NCBI GenBank assembly: GCA_963706535.1
Contig: CAVPMU010000005.1
Span: forward strand, 1-64,000
Length of the DNA stretch: 64,000 nt
Source of the DNA: RPQJ01 sp963706535
GTDB lineage: Bacteria; Pseudomonadota; Gammaproteobacteria; Steroidobacterales; Steroidobacteraceae
Direction: 5' to 3'
Both the position numbers and the translations under genes were made by a program. Each line of letters starts with the position of its first letter. Within the stretch, counting starts at the first letter, position 1. Shown here in pieces: positions 52,947 through 62,109 of this stretch. The notes under the pieces are model-generated. The model saw nothing but the letters and a program-made list of their open reading frames with translations. It was not told where the DNA came from and ran no database searches.

Positions 52947-54001
52947 ACCCGGGCTACACCACGATCTCCAAGTTCCTCATCCAGCAGGTGCCCGAGGGGC
53001 CGCACGGACGCGAACTGGCGGCGCTGCTGGTGGATGTCGCCGCCGTGATCAAGGCGATTTCCGCCGCGGTCGGCAAGGGACCGCTGGTCGGGCTCGCCGG
53101 GCTCGCCGGGACGGACAACGTGCAGGGCGAGGCGCAGAAGAAGCTCGACGTGCTAGCGGACGAGCTGTTCGCGCGTGGCGTCGAGTGGAGTGGCCTCGTG
53201 GGCGCGCTCGCGTCGGAGGAACGCGAGGACGTGCACTTCGTCGACGGCAGCGGCCGGCTCGCGCTGGTGTTCGACCCGCTCGACGGCTCGAACAACCTCG
53301 ACGTGAACCTCCCCGTCGGCTCGATCTTCTCGGTGCTGATCCTGTCCGAGACCTCGCAGGGCACGGCGGCCGTGCTGCAGCCCGGCACGCGACAGCTCGC
53401 CGCGGGGTACGCGATCTACGGGCCCTCCACGCAGGTGGTGCTCACGGTGGGCCGCGGCACGCACGGCTTCACGCTCGACCGAGAGATCGGCAACTTCGTG
53501 CTCACGCACCCCGACATCCGCGTGCCCGAGGAAGGCTCGGACTATCTGATCAACGCCTCCAATCGCCGCTTCTGGGAGCCGCCGATCACGCGCTACGTGG
53601 ACGAGTGCAAGGCGGGCCGGGAAGGGCCGCGCGGCCGCGACTTCAATACGCGCTGGGTGGCCTCGATGGTGGCCGACGTGCACCGCATCCTGCTGCGCGG
53701 CGGCATCTACATGTACCCGCGCGACCAGAAGGAAGCCAATCGCGAGGGACGGCTCAGGCTGCTGTACGAGGCGAACCCGATGGCGATGATCGTCGAGCAG
53801 GCGGGCGGCGCCGCCTCCACGGGCCGCGGCCGCATCCTCGAGATCGAGCCCGAGCGCACCCACCAGCGCGTCCCGGTGGTGCTCGGTTCCCGCGCCGAGG
53901 TGGCGCGGGTCGAGCGTTACCACGCCGAGTTCGACCGCGGCGAGGACAAGCCCTACAGCTCGCCGCTGTTCGGCGAACGCTCGCTGTTCCGCAGCGGCTG
54001 A
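52940..54001 (+). CDS. fbp: Fructose-1,6-bisphosphatase class 1
   Basis: 353-residue phosphatase of the Calvin cycle regenerating fructose-6-phosphate. LVFDPLDGSNNLDVNLPVGS is the metal-binding motif, VASEEREDV-like LASEEREDVH the upstream acid block, and GRLRLLYEANPMAMIVEQAG the substrate/inhibitor region. It starts with ATG inside the last codons of cbbX. The presence in the cbb operon marks it as the CbbF isozyme. Confidence 0.95.
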   Translation: MLNPGYTTISKFLIQQVPEGPHGRELAALLVDVAAVIKAISAAVGKGPLVGLAGLAGTDNVQGEAQKKLDVLADELFARGVEWSGLVGALASEEREDVHFVDGSGRLALVFDPLDGSNNLDVNLPVGSIFSVLILSETSQGTAAVLQPGTRQLAAGYAIYGPSTQVVLTVGRGTHGFTLDREIGNFVLTHPDIRVPEEGSDYLINASNRRFWEPPITRYVDECKAGREGPRGRDFNTRWVASMVADVHRILLRGGIYMYPRDQKEANREGRLRLLYEANPMAMIVEQAGGAASTGRGRILEIEPERTHQRVPVVLGSRAEVARVERYHAEFDRGEDKPYSSPLFGERSLFRSG

Positions 54002-54024
54002 TCGATCACTCCGGAGTGCAAGAC

Positions 54025-54900
54025 ATGTCGGCGAGGCATCCCATCATCTCGGTGACCGGCTCCTCGGGTGCCGGCACCAGCACCGTCAAGACCACCTTCG
54101 AGTGGATCTTCCGCCGCGAGAAGATCGACGCGGCCATCGTGGAGGGCGACGCCTTCCACCGTTACGACCGCATGGCGATGCGCCAGCAGATGAAGGAAGC
54201 CGAGGCGGCCGGGAACAAGAACTTCAGCCATTTCGGGCCCGAATCGAACGTCTTCGGCGACCTCGAGGAACTGTTCCGCAGCTACTCGCTGTCCGGCCGC
54301 GGCCGCTCGCGCACGTACATCCACGACGCCGAAGAAGCGGCGAAGTACGGCGGCGAGCCCGGCAAGTTCACGGCATGGAAGGAGATCGGCGAGGGCTCGG
54401 ACCTGCTGTTCTACGAAGGACTGCACGGCGCGGTGAAGACCGAGGAGCACGACGTCGCGAGGTACCCCGACCTGCTGATCGGCGTGGCGCCCTCGATCAA
54501 CCTCGAGTGGATCCAGAAGCTGCACCGTGACCGGCGCACGCGCGGCTACTCGACCGATGCGGTGGTCGACACGATCCTGCGCCGCATGCCGGACTACGTG
54601 AATTTCATCGTCCCGCAGTTCTCGCGCACGCACATCAACTTCCAGCGCGTGCCGACCGTGGACACCTCCAACCCGTTCATCGCACAGGACATCCCGACCG
54701 CCGACGAGAGCTTCCTGATCGTGCGCTTCGCCAACCCGCGCGGCATCGATTTCCCCTACCTGCTCTCGATGATCCACGACTCGTTCATGTCGCGGCCGAA
54801 CACGCTGGTGCTGCCGGGCGGCAAGCTGCCGCTCGCGATGCAGATCATCCTGACGCCGCTGATCCTGCGGATGATGGACACCAAGAAGCGCGCCTACTGA
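54025..54900 (+). CDS. cbbP: Phosphoribulokinase
   Basis: 291-residue bacterial (class I) phosphoribulokinase forming ribulose-1,5-bisphosphate. The P-loop is VTGSSGAGTSTVKTTF near residue 10; IVEGDAFHRYDRMAMR and HFGPESNVFGDL follow, as does FYEGLHGAVKTEEHDVARYP with catalytic Asp. It is the last gene in the cbb operon. Its TGA overlaps, tail to tail, the last bases of the convergent P-type ATPase gene. Confidence 0.95.
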   Translation: MSARHPIISVTGSSGAGTSTVKTTFEWIFRREKIDAAIVEGDAFHRYDRMAMRQQMKEAEAAGNKNFSHFGPESNVFGDLEELFRSYSLSGRGRSRTYIHDAEEAAKYGGEPGKFTAWKEIGEGSDLLFYEGLHGAVKTEEHDVARYPDLLIGVAPSINLEWIQKLHRDRRTRGYSTDAVVDTILRRMPDYVNFIVPQFSRTHINFQRVPTVDTSNPFIAQDIPTADESFLIVRFANPRGIDFPYLLSMIHDSFMSRPNTLVLPGGKLPLAMQIILTPLILRMMDTKKRAY

Positions 54901-57620
54901 CGCCGTTTCAGCACGAGCTTCGCGAGGTCGAGCACCGGCAACACGCTGGCCGCGACGCCGAGCACGAGCGCCCAGTCCGCGACCGACAGGTCGAAGGTGC
55001 CGAAGGGCCCCTGCAGCGCCGGAAGGTAGAGCACCAGCGATAGCAGCATCACTTCCCAGACGACCGCGAGGTTGAGCCAACGGTTGGCGAACGGTCGCTG
55101 CAGCACCGGCGCGTGGTCGGAGCGGTAGCTGTAGGCCTTGAGGAACTGGATCAGCACCAGCGACACGAACGTCAGGGCCATGGCCTCGGGCAGCGGCCGG
55201 CCCGCGTGCAGCAGCCAGGCGAACAGCCCGACGTTGACCAGCATCGACCAGGCGCCGCCCACCAGCATCAGCGCGATGACCCGCGGCCCGAAGATGCCGG
55301 CATGCGGGTCCCGCGGCGGGCGCTTCATCAGGTCCGGCTCCGGCGGGTCCACGGCGAGCGCGAGCGCCGGCAGGCCGTCGGTCGCGAGGTTGACGTAGAG
55401 GATCTGCACGGCCGTGAGTGGCAGCGGCATGCCGAGCAGCGCGGTGCCCGCCATCAGGCCGATCTCGCCGACGTTCGACGAAAGCAGGAACATCAGGTAC
55501 TTCTTGATGTTGCCGAAGATGCCGCGCCCTTCCTCCACGGCGGCCACGATCGAGGCGAAGTTGTCGTCGGTCAGGGTCATCGCGGCGGCTTCGCGGGCCA
55601 CGTCGGTGCCGCTCACGCCCATCGCGATGCCGATGTCGGCCTTCTTGAGCGCCGGGGCGTCGTTCACGCCGTCGCCGGTCATCGCGACCACGTGGCCGAG
55701 CTTCTGCAGCGCCTCGACCACCCGCATCTTGTCCGACGGCGAGACGCGCGCGTAGACGTCGATGCGCTGCACCTCCCGCTCGAGCGCCGCATCGTCGAAG
55801 GTCCCGAGCTCGGCGCCCGTCACGACCCGGCCGTTCTTCAGCAGGCCGAGCTCGCGTGCGATCGCCTCGGCGGTGAGCGGATGGTCGCCGGTGATCATGA
55901 CCACCCGGATGCCGGCCTGCTCGCAGGTCTCGATCGCCGCGCGAGCCTCGGGTCGCGGCGGGTCTGACATGCCGACGAGCCCGAGCAGGGTCAGGCCTTG
56001 CTCGGCATTGCTGCGCGTGGCGTCGCAGCGTGAGCCGACGGCCAGGACCCTGAGCGCGTCGCCTGCCATGCGGCGTGCCGCGGCCATGACGCGCTCACGC
56101 GCGGGCGCATCGAGCGGCACGGGGCCCGCCGCCGTGAGCTCCGCGATGCAGCCGGCGAGGACCACCTCGGGTGCGCCCTTGGCGAAGGCGACGCAGCCGT
56201 CGCTCGCGGCATGCAGCGTCGTCATCCGCTTCGATTCGGAGGAGAACGGTATCTCGTCGATGCGCGGCAGCGCCGCGTCGAGGTCCGCCTTGCGCAGGCC
56301 GGCCTTCGCCGCGGCGACGACGAGCGCGCCTTCAGTGGGGTCGCCCTTGATCGTCCAGACGTCGTCCGCGATCTCGTGCACGAGGTGCGCGTCGGACGCC
56401 CGCGCGCCCGCCTCGAGCAGGTCCCGCAGCATTCCGCAGGAGACGTTGCTGCCCGGTGCCGCGACTTCGAGCGTGGCGCCGTCGAGCAGGAAATTCCCGT
56501 CGGGCGCGTATCCCGAGCCGGTCACGTCCACGAACCGGCCGCCGACGTACACCCGGCGCACCGTCATCTCGTCGCGGGTCAGCGTGCCCGTCTTGTCGGT
56601 GCAGATCACCGACGTGCTGCCGAGCGTCTCCACCGCGGAGAGGCGCCGCATAAGCGCGCGGCGCTTTACGAGGCGCTGGACGCCGAGTGCCAGGGAGATC
56701 GTGACGACGGCAGGCAGCGCCTCCGGCACGACGGCCACGGCGAGCGCGATGCCGAACACCAGCATCTCGATGAACGGCTGGCCGCGGAACAGGCCGAGTG
56801 CCACGATCAGCGCCACGACCGCGATCGCGGCGCGCGCCAGCGAGCGCCCGAGCCTGTCGAGGTTCACCTGCAGCGGCGTGCGGCCGGTCTCGACATCGAG
56901 CAGCATCTGCGCGATGCGGCCGAATTCCGTCGTGGGACCGGTAGCGACGACGACGGCGAGGCCGCGACCGTAGGCGACGCTGGTGCCCGCGTACACCATG
57001 TTGCGTCGGTCCCCCACGGGTGCGTCGGGTGCATGCACGTCCTCCGCGTGCTTCTCCACCGGCGTCGATTCGCCGGTGAGCGCTGCTTCCTGCACCTTCA
57101 GGTTGACGGACTGCAGCAGCCGGCCGTCGGCGGCGATGCGGTTGCCGGCGGCGAGGACCAGCAGGTCGCCCGGCACGACCTCGCGCGCGGGCAGCTCGAG
57201 CTCCGCGCCGCCGCGGACCACGGTCGCGTGCGGGGCCGTCATTTCCTGCAAGGCCTCGATTGCGCGCTCGGCGCGATACTCCTGGATGAAGCCGAGCAGC
57301 ACGGCGAACAGGACGATGACGGTGATCGCAATGGCTTCGACGGCGTGGCCGAGCACTGCCGACAGCGCCGTGGCCAGCAGCAGGATCACGATCAGGACGT
57401 TCTTGAACTGCCCGGCCAGCAGCTGCCACGGCGAGACGCGCCGCGCGGCCTGCAGCTCGTTCGGGCCGACACTTGCGAACCGGTTGCGCGCCTCGTCGGC
57501 GGAGAGTCCGCCGTGGGTCGATTGCAGCAGGCGCACCGACTCCTCGGCCGTTCGCGCGTGCCAGGGGCACGCCGCGACGCCGGTGTCGGCGGTGGGACTC
57601 GAGGTCGCAGCGGATGTCAT
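54894..57620 (-). CDS. P-type calcium/cation-transporting ATPase
   Basis: 908-residue P2-type ATPase. VQEAALTGESTPVEKH is the actuator TGES block; VVPEALPAVVTI the helix-4 ion site; STSVICTDKTGTLTRDEMTV the phosphorylated Asp; KGAPEVVLAGC and VVAMTGDGVNDAPALKKAD complete the ATP site. NLATDGLPALALAVDPPEPD in helix 6 resembles SERCA/PMR1-like calcium pumps. ATG 57620 begins the domain with the cation ATPase N-terminal region (SVRLLQSTHGGLS). Ion specificity could also be Mg or Mn. Confidence 0.92.
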   Translation of the reverse strand: MTSAATSSPTADTGVAACPWHARTAEESVRLLQSTHGGLSADEARNRFASVGPNELQAARRVSPWQLLAGQFKNVLIVILLLATALSAVLGHAVEAIAITVIVLFAVLLGFIQEYRAERAIEALQEMTAPHATVVRGGAELELPAREVVPGDLLVLAAGNRIAADGRLLQSVNLKVQEAALTGESTPVEKHAEDVHAPDAPVGDRRNMVYAGTSVAYGRGLAVVVATGPTTEFGRIAQMLLDVETGRTPLQVNLDRLGRSLARAAIAVVALIVALGLFRGQPFIEMLVFGIALAVAVVPEALPAVVTISLALGVQRLVKRRALMRRLSAVETLGSTSVICTDKTGTLTRDEMTVRRVYVGGRFVDVTGSGYAPDGNFLLDGATLEVAAPGSNVSCGMLRDLLEAGARASDAHLVHEIADDVWTIKGDPTEGALVVAAAKAGLRKADLDAALPRIDEIPFSSESKRMTTLHAASDGCVAFAKGAPEVVLAGCIAELTAAGPVPLDAPARERVMAAARRMAGDALRVLAVGSRCDATRSNAEQGLTLLGLVGMSDPPRPEARAAIETCEQAGIRVVMITGDHPLTAEAIARELGLLKNGRVVTGAELGTFDDAALEREVQRIDVYARVSPSDKMRVVEALQKLGHVVAMTGDGVNDAPALKKADIGIAMGVSGTDVAREAAAMTLTDDNFASIVAAVEEGRGIFGNIKKYLMFLLSSNVGEIGLMAGTALLGMPLPLTAVQILYVNLATDGLPALALAVDPPEPDLMKRPPRDPHAGIFGPRVIALMLVGGAWSMLVNVGLFAWLLHAGRPLPEAMALTFVSLVLIQFLKAYSYRSDHAPVLQRPFANRWLNLAVVWEVMLLSLVLYLPALQGPFGTFDLSVADWALVLGVAASVLPVLDLAKLVLKRRQ

Positions 57621-57709
57621 GCGTAGTGCCTTACCGCTCCGATTATCACGATCCGGCGGCATCCGCTCATCGGGTATTATCCCCACCCGACCCCGCGTCG
57701 ACCGCAACC

Positions 57710-59246
57710 TCAGCCGAACACCTGCTTCAACACCGGCGCCATGCGGCGCATGCCCGCGATGGCCGTCGCCGAGGCCAGGCCACCCATCATCGCGCCCGTC
57801 ACGCCGCAGGACATCACGTCCTGCCCGGTGAGCCAGAGCCCGGGTACCCGTGTGCGCGGCCTGAGCCAGCGCTGGCGCATGCGCTCGGGGTCGTGGTCGA
57901 GCCCGTACAGCTCGCCGCGCTCCCAGCCACAGAACCACTGCATCGAGAGCGGAGTGGAGAGTTCCCAGTAGTCGATGCGACCCCTGAGTTGCGGCGCCGT
58001 GCGGTACAGCTGCTCGAGCAGCCGCTCGCCGAGCGACAGCTTCAGCGCCTCGTAGTCCTCGCCGCGCTTGCCCCAGGTGCTGCCTGCCCAGCGCTCGAAC
58101 CTCCCGTAGGGCGCGGGCGCAACGATCTCGATCGTCGAGCGGCCATGGTGGCGCCGCGCGAAATCCGGGTCCTTGGCCGACGGGAACGAAACGTACACGA
58201 CCGGGAACGGTCCGCTCGGATCTTCGACGAAGCGGTCGAGCGCCGCGTCGTAGTCGTTGCCGGGGTAGATCCAGTAGTTGGTCTTCGGCAACCCGAGCTC
58301 GTCCGCGGTGCCCTGCAACCCGATGTACGCGTACAGGTGACCGATGCTCGGCTTCACGGTCGGCAGCAGCCGGTCGTAGCCGTGCTCGCGTGCAACGGTG
58401 GCGGGCAGCAGGCGCGCGAAGGTGTTGACGGCGCCGGCGTCCGAGATCACGCACCGTGCCTCGATCTCGTGGCCGTCCTTCATGCGTACGCCGCGGGCGC
58501 GCCCGTCGCGCACCAGGATCTCCTCGACGCGTGCGTAGGTGAACACCTCCCCGCCGGCGGCGCGGATGCGGGGCAGGATCGCGTCCGCGATGCGCCAGGC
58601 GCCGCCGATCGGGTAGTAGCCGCCATTCAGGTAGTGCCTGGCGATGAGCGCCTGGATGACGAACGACGAGCGCTTCGGCGGCAGGCCCATGTCGCCCCAC
58701 TGGCCAGTCAGTACCGCGATCGACTCCGGGTCGGAGGTGAGTTCCGACAGGACCTCCCAGGTGGTCCGGTCGAAGCTGCGCGGCAGGCGCCGACGCAGCA
58801 GGGGTCCCGCCACGGCCGCGGCCCACGGCGGCAGCGTGCGGTCGAGCGCGAACGTGCGCATGCCCCGCGAGACCTCGGCCAGCAGCTCGAGGTAGCGGTC
58901 GATGGCGCCCGACTCGCGCGGGAAATGGCCGGCGAGATTGTCGCGGAAGGCCTCGCGGCCGGCGACGGCGTCGTAGACGTTGTCACCGATGAAGAAGCGG
59001 TCGTAGTGCGCGTCCATGGACGCCCACGTCCCACTCGTAGCCTGCGCGATCGTAGCTGTGGGTGGCGCCGCCCGCGGTGTAGTGCTGCTCGAGCACCGCG
59101 ACCCGCCAGCCGAGCTCGGCGAGCAGTGCGGCCGTGGTGAGCCCGCCGATGCCAGAGCCGACGACGAGCGCGTCGTAGGGGCCCTGCAGCCGTGATGCGC
59201 GGTAGCGGTGGCCGATGCGTATGGTACTGGGCGCGAGTTCTGCCAT
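57710..59246 (-). pseudogene. Carotenoid-desaturase-like FAD oxidoreductase, frame broken
   Basis: Phytoene-dehydrogenase/CrtI-like NAD(P)/FAD oxidoreductase. The start from ATG 59246 holds the Rossmann loop DALVVGSGIGGLTTAALLAE and YTAGGATHSYDRAGYEWDVG; after VGVH near 59017 the frame changes. The rest (AHYDRFFIGDNVYDAVAG to VPGLWLTGQDVMSCGVTGAM) lies in the frame from 59017 to 57710. The join lacks the 30-40 residues usually between these parts and falls in a perfect palindrome, GCGTCCATGGACGC. It is therefore a pseudogene or an assembly deletion. The intact family member acts on carotenoids or retinol-like lipids. Confidence 0.75.
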
Positions 59247-59284
59247 GGGACCCCCGTTGGCAGCTAAGGTACCATCGCCCCAAG

Positions 59285-60322
59285 ATGGCGACGAATCGCA
59301 CCAGGCGCGCGCGGCCGCGCCATTGGGAAACTCTCGACGACGAAGCGCTGCTCGCGCTGCGCTTCCGCGACCTGCGCCTCGCACTCGAGGACAGCCTCGC
59401 CTGGCCCGCGCTTCAGCGCCTCGCGGCCGAGCTCGAGCGGCGCAACCTGCGCTTCCGGCCGCACGCATGGCTCGCCGAGGAGTGGTTCTCGCCGGACGGT
59501 GTGCCCGGCATCGCGATCCCGTTCTTCGTCGCCCATCCGCGGCTGCGCCATCTCGAGCGCCGCTGCATGGGCGAGGTGGAAGGCGGCAGCCGGCACTGGA
59601 TGATCCGCATCCTGCGCCACGAGGCGGGACACGCGATCGACGCGGCCTACGGCCTGCGGCGCCGCGCGGACTGGCGCGCAGTGTTCGGGCCCGCGTCCAG
59701 GCCGTATCCGCGCGATTACGCGCCGCGTCCGAGCAGCCGGCGGCACGTCCTGCACCTCGGCCACTGGTACGCGCAGAGCCACCCGGCCGAGGACTTCGCC
59801 GAGACCTTCGCCGTCTGGCTGCAGCCGAAGTCGCGCTGGCGGCGCGAGTACGCCGGCTGGCCGGCCCTCGAGAAGCTCGAGTACGTGGACCGGCTGATGG
59901 CCGAGATCGCCGGCCACCTGCCGCCGAACCGCGACCGCACGCGCATCGAGCCGCTGGCGCAGAACCTGCGCACGCTGGCGACGCACTACCGCCGCAAGGC
60001 CGCTCTCTATCGCCAGTACGACCGGCGCTACGATCCCTGGCTCAAGCGCGCCTTTGCCGCGCGGGCCGCTCGACCGGGCGGCGTGCCGGCGTCCCGCTTC
60101 ATACGCGAGATCGAGCCACAGCTGCGACGGCTGCTGGTGCGCCGGGCACGGCTGCACCCTTACCTCGTGGAGCACGCCATCGCGATGCTGGCGCGCCGGA
60201 CGCGCCAGCTCGACCTCGTGCTGCGCGGCCCGCGCCGCGAGTGCAAGCGCCGCGTCGTGCGGCTCCACGAGCGGGTCGTGCTCGACGTGTTGCGGCGCAA
60301 CCGGGAGAACTACGCGCTATGA
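59285..60322 (+). CDS. Putative zinc metallopeptidase (zincin-like)
   Basis: 345-residue soluble, Arg-rich protein. LRHEAGHAIDAAYGL is an HExxH-type zinc site (HEAGH), and HPAEDFAETFAVWLQP about 60 residues later offers the third ligand Glu, as in gluzincin-like putative peptidases. It is divergent from the broken FAD oxidoreductase and overlaps the ATP-grasp gene by ATGA. Substrate and role are unknown; the tight link to an ATP-grasp ligase suggests it handles a peptide or peptide-like product. Confidence 0.75.
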   Translation: MATNRTRRARPRHWETLDDEALLALRFRDLRLALEDSLAWPALQRLAAELERRNLRFRPHAWLAEEWFSPDGVPGIAIPFFVAHPRLRHLERRCMGEVEGGSRHWMIRILRHEAGHAIDAAYGLRRRADWRAVFGPASRPYPRDYAPRPSSRRHVLHLGHWYAQSHPAEDFAETFAVWLQPKSRWRREYAGWPALEKLEYVDRLMAEIAGHLPPNRDRTRIEPLAQNLRTLATHYRRKAALYRQYDRRYDPWLKRAFAARAARPGGVPASRFIREIEPQLRRLLVRRARLHPYLVEHAIAMLARRTRQLDLVLRGPRRECKRRVVRLHERVVLDVLRRNRENYAL

Positions 60323-61353
60323 GGCGAAAACGCGTGTTGCTGATGGTGCACGAGACGCTGGTGCCGCCGGACGACATCGCCGGCCGTCCCGAATCCGACA
60401 TCGAGCTCTGCCGCACCGAGTACAACGTGCTCTCGACGCTGCGTCACCTCGGCCACCACGTGCGCGTGGTCGGCGTCGGCGACCGGCTCACGGAGGTGCG
60501 CGAGGCGATCCGCGACTGGCGGCCTCACGTCGTCTTCAACCTGCTGGAGGAATTCTCCGGCATCGTCACCTACGACCACTACATCGTGGCCTTCCTCGAG
60601 CTGATGCGGCAGCCCTACACCGGCTGCAACCCGCGCGGCATGATGATCTCGCGCGACAAGGTGCTCACCAAGCAGGTGCTGGCCTCGCACCGCATCCCCA
60701 CGCCGCGCTTCCAGCTGTTCCCGCACGGCGAGCGCTTTCGCGAGCCGCGGCGGCTCAGCTTCCCGCTGTTCGTGAAGTCGGCCACCGACGACGCGTCGCT
60801 CGGCATCTCGCAGGCCTCGATGGTCGAGGACATGGAGCGGCTGCGCGAGCGCGTCGAGTTCATCCACGAGCAGGTCTCGAGCGACGCGCTGGTCGAGGAG
60901 TACATCGACGGCCGCGAGATCTACGTCGGCGTGCTCGGCAACGAGCGGCTCACCGCGCTGCCGGCGTGGGAGATGGACTTCGGCACGCTGCCCGAGGTGC
61001 AGTCGGCGATCGCGACGCGCAAGGTAAAGTGGGATCCCGCCTACCAGGCCAGGCACGGCATCGCTACCGGCCCGGCACGCGGGCTCGCCCCCGGGCAGCA
61101 GGAGTCGCTCGGCCGGCTCGCCAAGCGCATCTATCGCGCGCTGCACATGAGCGGCTACGCGCGCATGGACTTGAGGATGCGACCCGACGGCAGCGTGTTC
61201 GTGCTCGAGGTCAATGCCAACCCGAACCTCACCTATGGCGAGGACTTCGCGGAATCGGCCGAGGCCGCCGGCATCGGCTACGAGGCGCTCATCGGCCGCA
61301 TCGTGCGGCTCGGGATCGACTACCGGCCGGAATGGCGGCTGTTCGAGAGCTGA
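60319..61353 (+). CDS. ATP-grasp ligase (D-Ala-D-Ala ligase-like)
   Basis: 344-residue ATP-grasp enzyme forming an amide bond with acyl-phosphate chemistry. PYTGCNPRGMMISRDKVLTK resembles the D-Ala-D-Ala ligase ATP site, FPLFVKSATDDASLGIS the ATP-Lys/Gly loop, LVEEYIDGREIYVGVL the acid block, and VFVLEVNANPNLTYGEDFA the metal-binding end. It lacks the full Ddl substrate loop, and sits with a metallopeptidase and nikR rather than mur genes. It is probably not the cell-wall Ddl; substrate unknown. Confidence 0.85.
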   Translation: MRRKRVLLMVHETLVPPDDIAGRPESDIELCRTEYNVLSTLRHLGHHVRVVGVGDRLTEVREAIRDWRPHVVFNLLEEFSGIVTYDHYIVAFLELMRQPYTGCNPRGMMISRDKVLTKQVLASHRIPTPRFQLFPHGERFREPRRLSFPLFVKSATDDASLGISQASMVEDMERLRERVEFIHEQVSSDALVEEYIDGREIYVGVLGNERLTALPAWEMDFGTLPEVQSAIATRKVKWDPAYQARHGIATGPARGLAPGQQESLGRLAKRIYRALHMSGYARMDLRMRPDGSVFVLEVNANPNLTYGEDFAESAEAAGIGYEALIGRIVRLGIDYRPEWRLFES

Positions 61354-61363
61354 AGGAGCAGGC

Positions 61364-61837
61364 ATGCAACGCACGACCATCACCCTCGACGACGACCTGA
61401 TGACCCGGCTCGACGAGTTCATGACGGAGCGCGGATACGCGAACCGCTCGGAGGCCATGCGCGACCTCGTGCGCTCGGGCCTCGAGCAGGTGACGCTCGA
61501 GGCGTCGCCGCAGGCACATTGCCTGGGCGCCGCGATCTACGTCTACGACCACGAGTCGCGCGAGCTGTCGAGTCGCCTGACGCGCGCGGCGCACGAGCAC
61601 CACGACCTCTCGCTCGCGACGCTGCACGTGCACCTCGACCACGACAGCTGCATGGAAGTCACCGTGCTGCGTGGCGCCGTCGGCGAGGTGCGCCACTTCG
61701 CGGACCACGTGATCGCCGAACGTGGCGTGCGCCACGGGCGCCTGGTGCTGGTGCCGGTGGAAGAGCGCACGGAGACGCACTCCCACGGCGACGGCCACGC
61801 CGCGCCGCACGAACACCTGCACGTGCGCCGGCGCTGA
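61364..61837 (+). CDS. nikR: Nickel-responsive regulator NikR
   Basis: 157-residue ribbon-helix-helix repressor with ACT-like metal domain. QRTTITLDDDLMTRLDEFM is the DNA-binding ribbon and helix; HHDLSLATLHVHLDHDSCME carries the His-His-His-Cys nickel site. The C-terminal tail, HSHGDGHAAPHEHLHV, is rich in His and longer than in E. coli NikR, suggesting extra metal storage or sensing. GAAGGAGC precedes ATG 61364. It follows the ATP-grasp gene by 10 bases, so the operon is probably nickel-regulated. Confidence 0.92.
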   Translation: MQRTTITLDDDLMTRLDEFMTERGYANRSEAMRDLVRSGLEQVTLEASPQAHCLGAAIYVYDHESRELSSRLTRAAHEHHDLSLATLHVHLDHDSCMEVTVLRGAVGEVRHFADHVIAERGVRHGRLVLVPVEERTETHSHGDGHAAPHEHLHVRRR

Positions 61838-62003
61838 ATCCTGCTGTGGTGCAGCGCGCATGCGGCCGCGCGGGAATGGACCGCGAGGCTGGCGAATTTA
61901 CGTAATGCGGGCGATCGCCCCGCCAACCCGCAGGTCGTGTCACAGATTCGAACGGTCCCGGGCCCGGGGTCTTCCATCGGCCGCGGTTGGCGCTACCGTG
62001 GCA

Positions 62004-62092
62004 TTACGTCGGCAAACCCGTCGCGAGGCGGGGACGCAAAGCCTCCGGTCCACACGCGGGTCCCGCCCGGTGCGGATAGCGGGGTCGCCGGA
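62004..62092 (+). ncRNA. Cyclic-di-GMP-I (GEMM-I) riboswitch
   Basis: The leader before the gene at 62110 matches the class I c-di-GMP aptamer. GGCAAACC at 62011, GGGACGCAAAGCCTCCGG at 62031-62048 (the tetraloop-receptor and ligand-binding core), a GC-rich third stem from 62045 to 62070, and GGATAGCGGGGTCGCC at 62074-62089 all fall in the consensus order. AGGTGG at 62099 with ATG 62110 just after suggests control of translation start. This puts the downstream protein under second-messenger control. Boundaries are approximate. Confidence 0.88.
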
Positions 62093-62109
62093 CATCAGGC
62101 AGGTGGACG

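Noticed and set aside
54894..58826. A 1310-codon leftward frame extending upstream of the P-type ATPase start
   Set aside because: The part above 57620 is Arg/Pro-rich shadow translation of the FAD oxidoreductase gene; the ATPase domain starts cleanly at Met 57620.
60319..61353. Calling the ATP-grasp gene the cell-wall ddl
   Set aside because: It is not linked to mur/fts genes, and the substrate loop differs; the neighbours point to another product.
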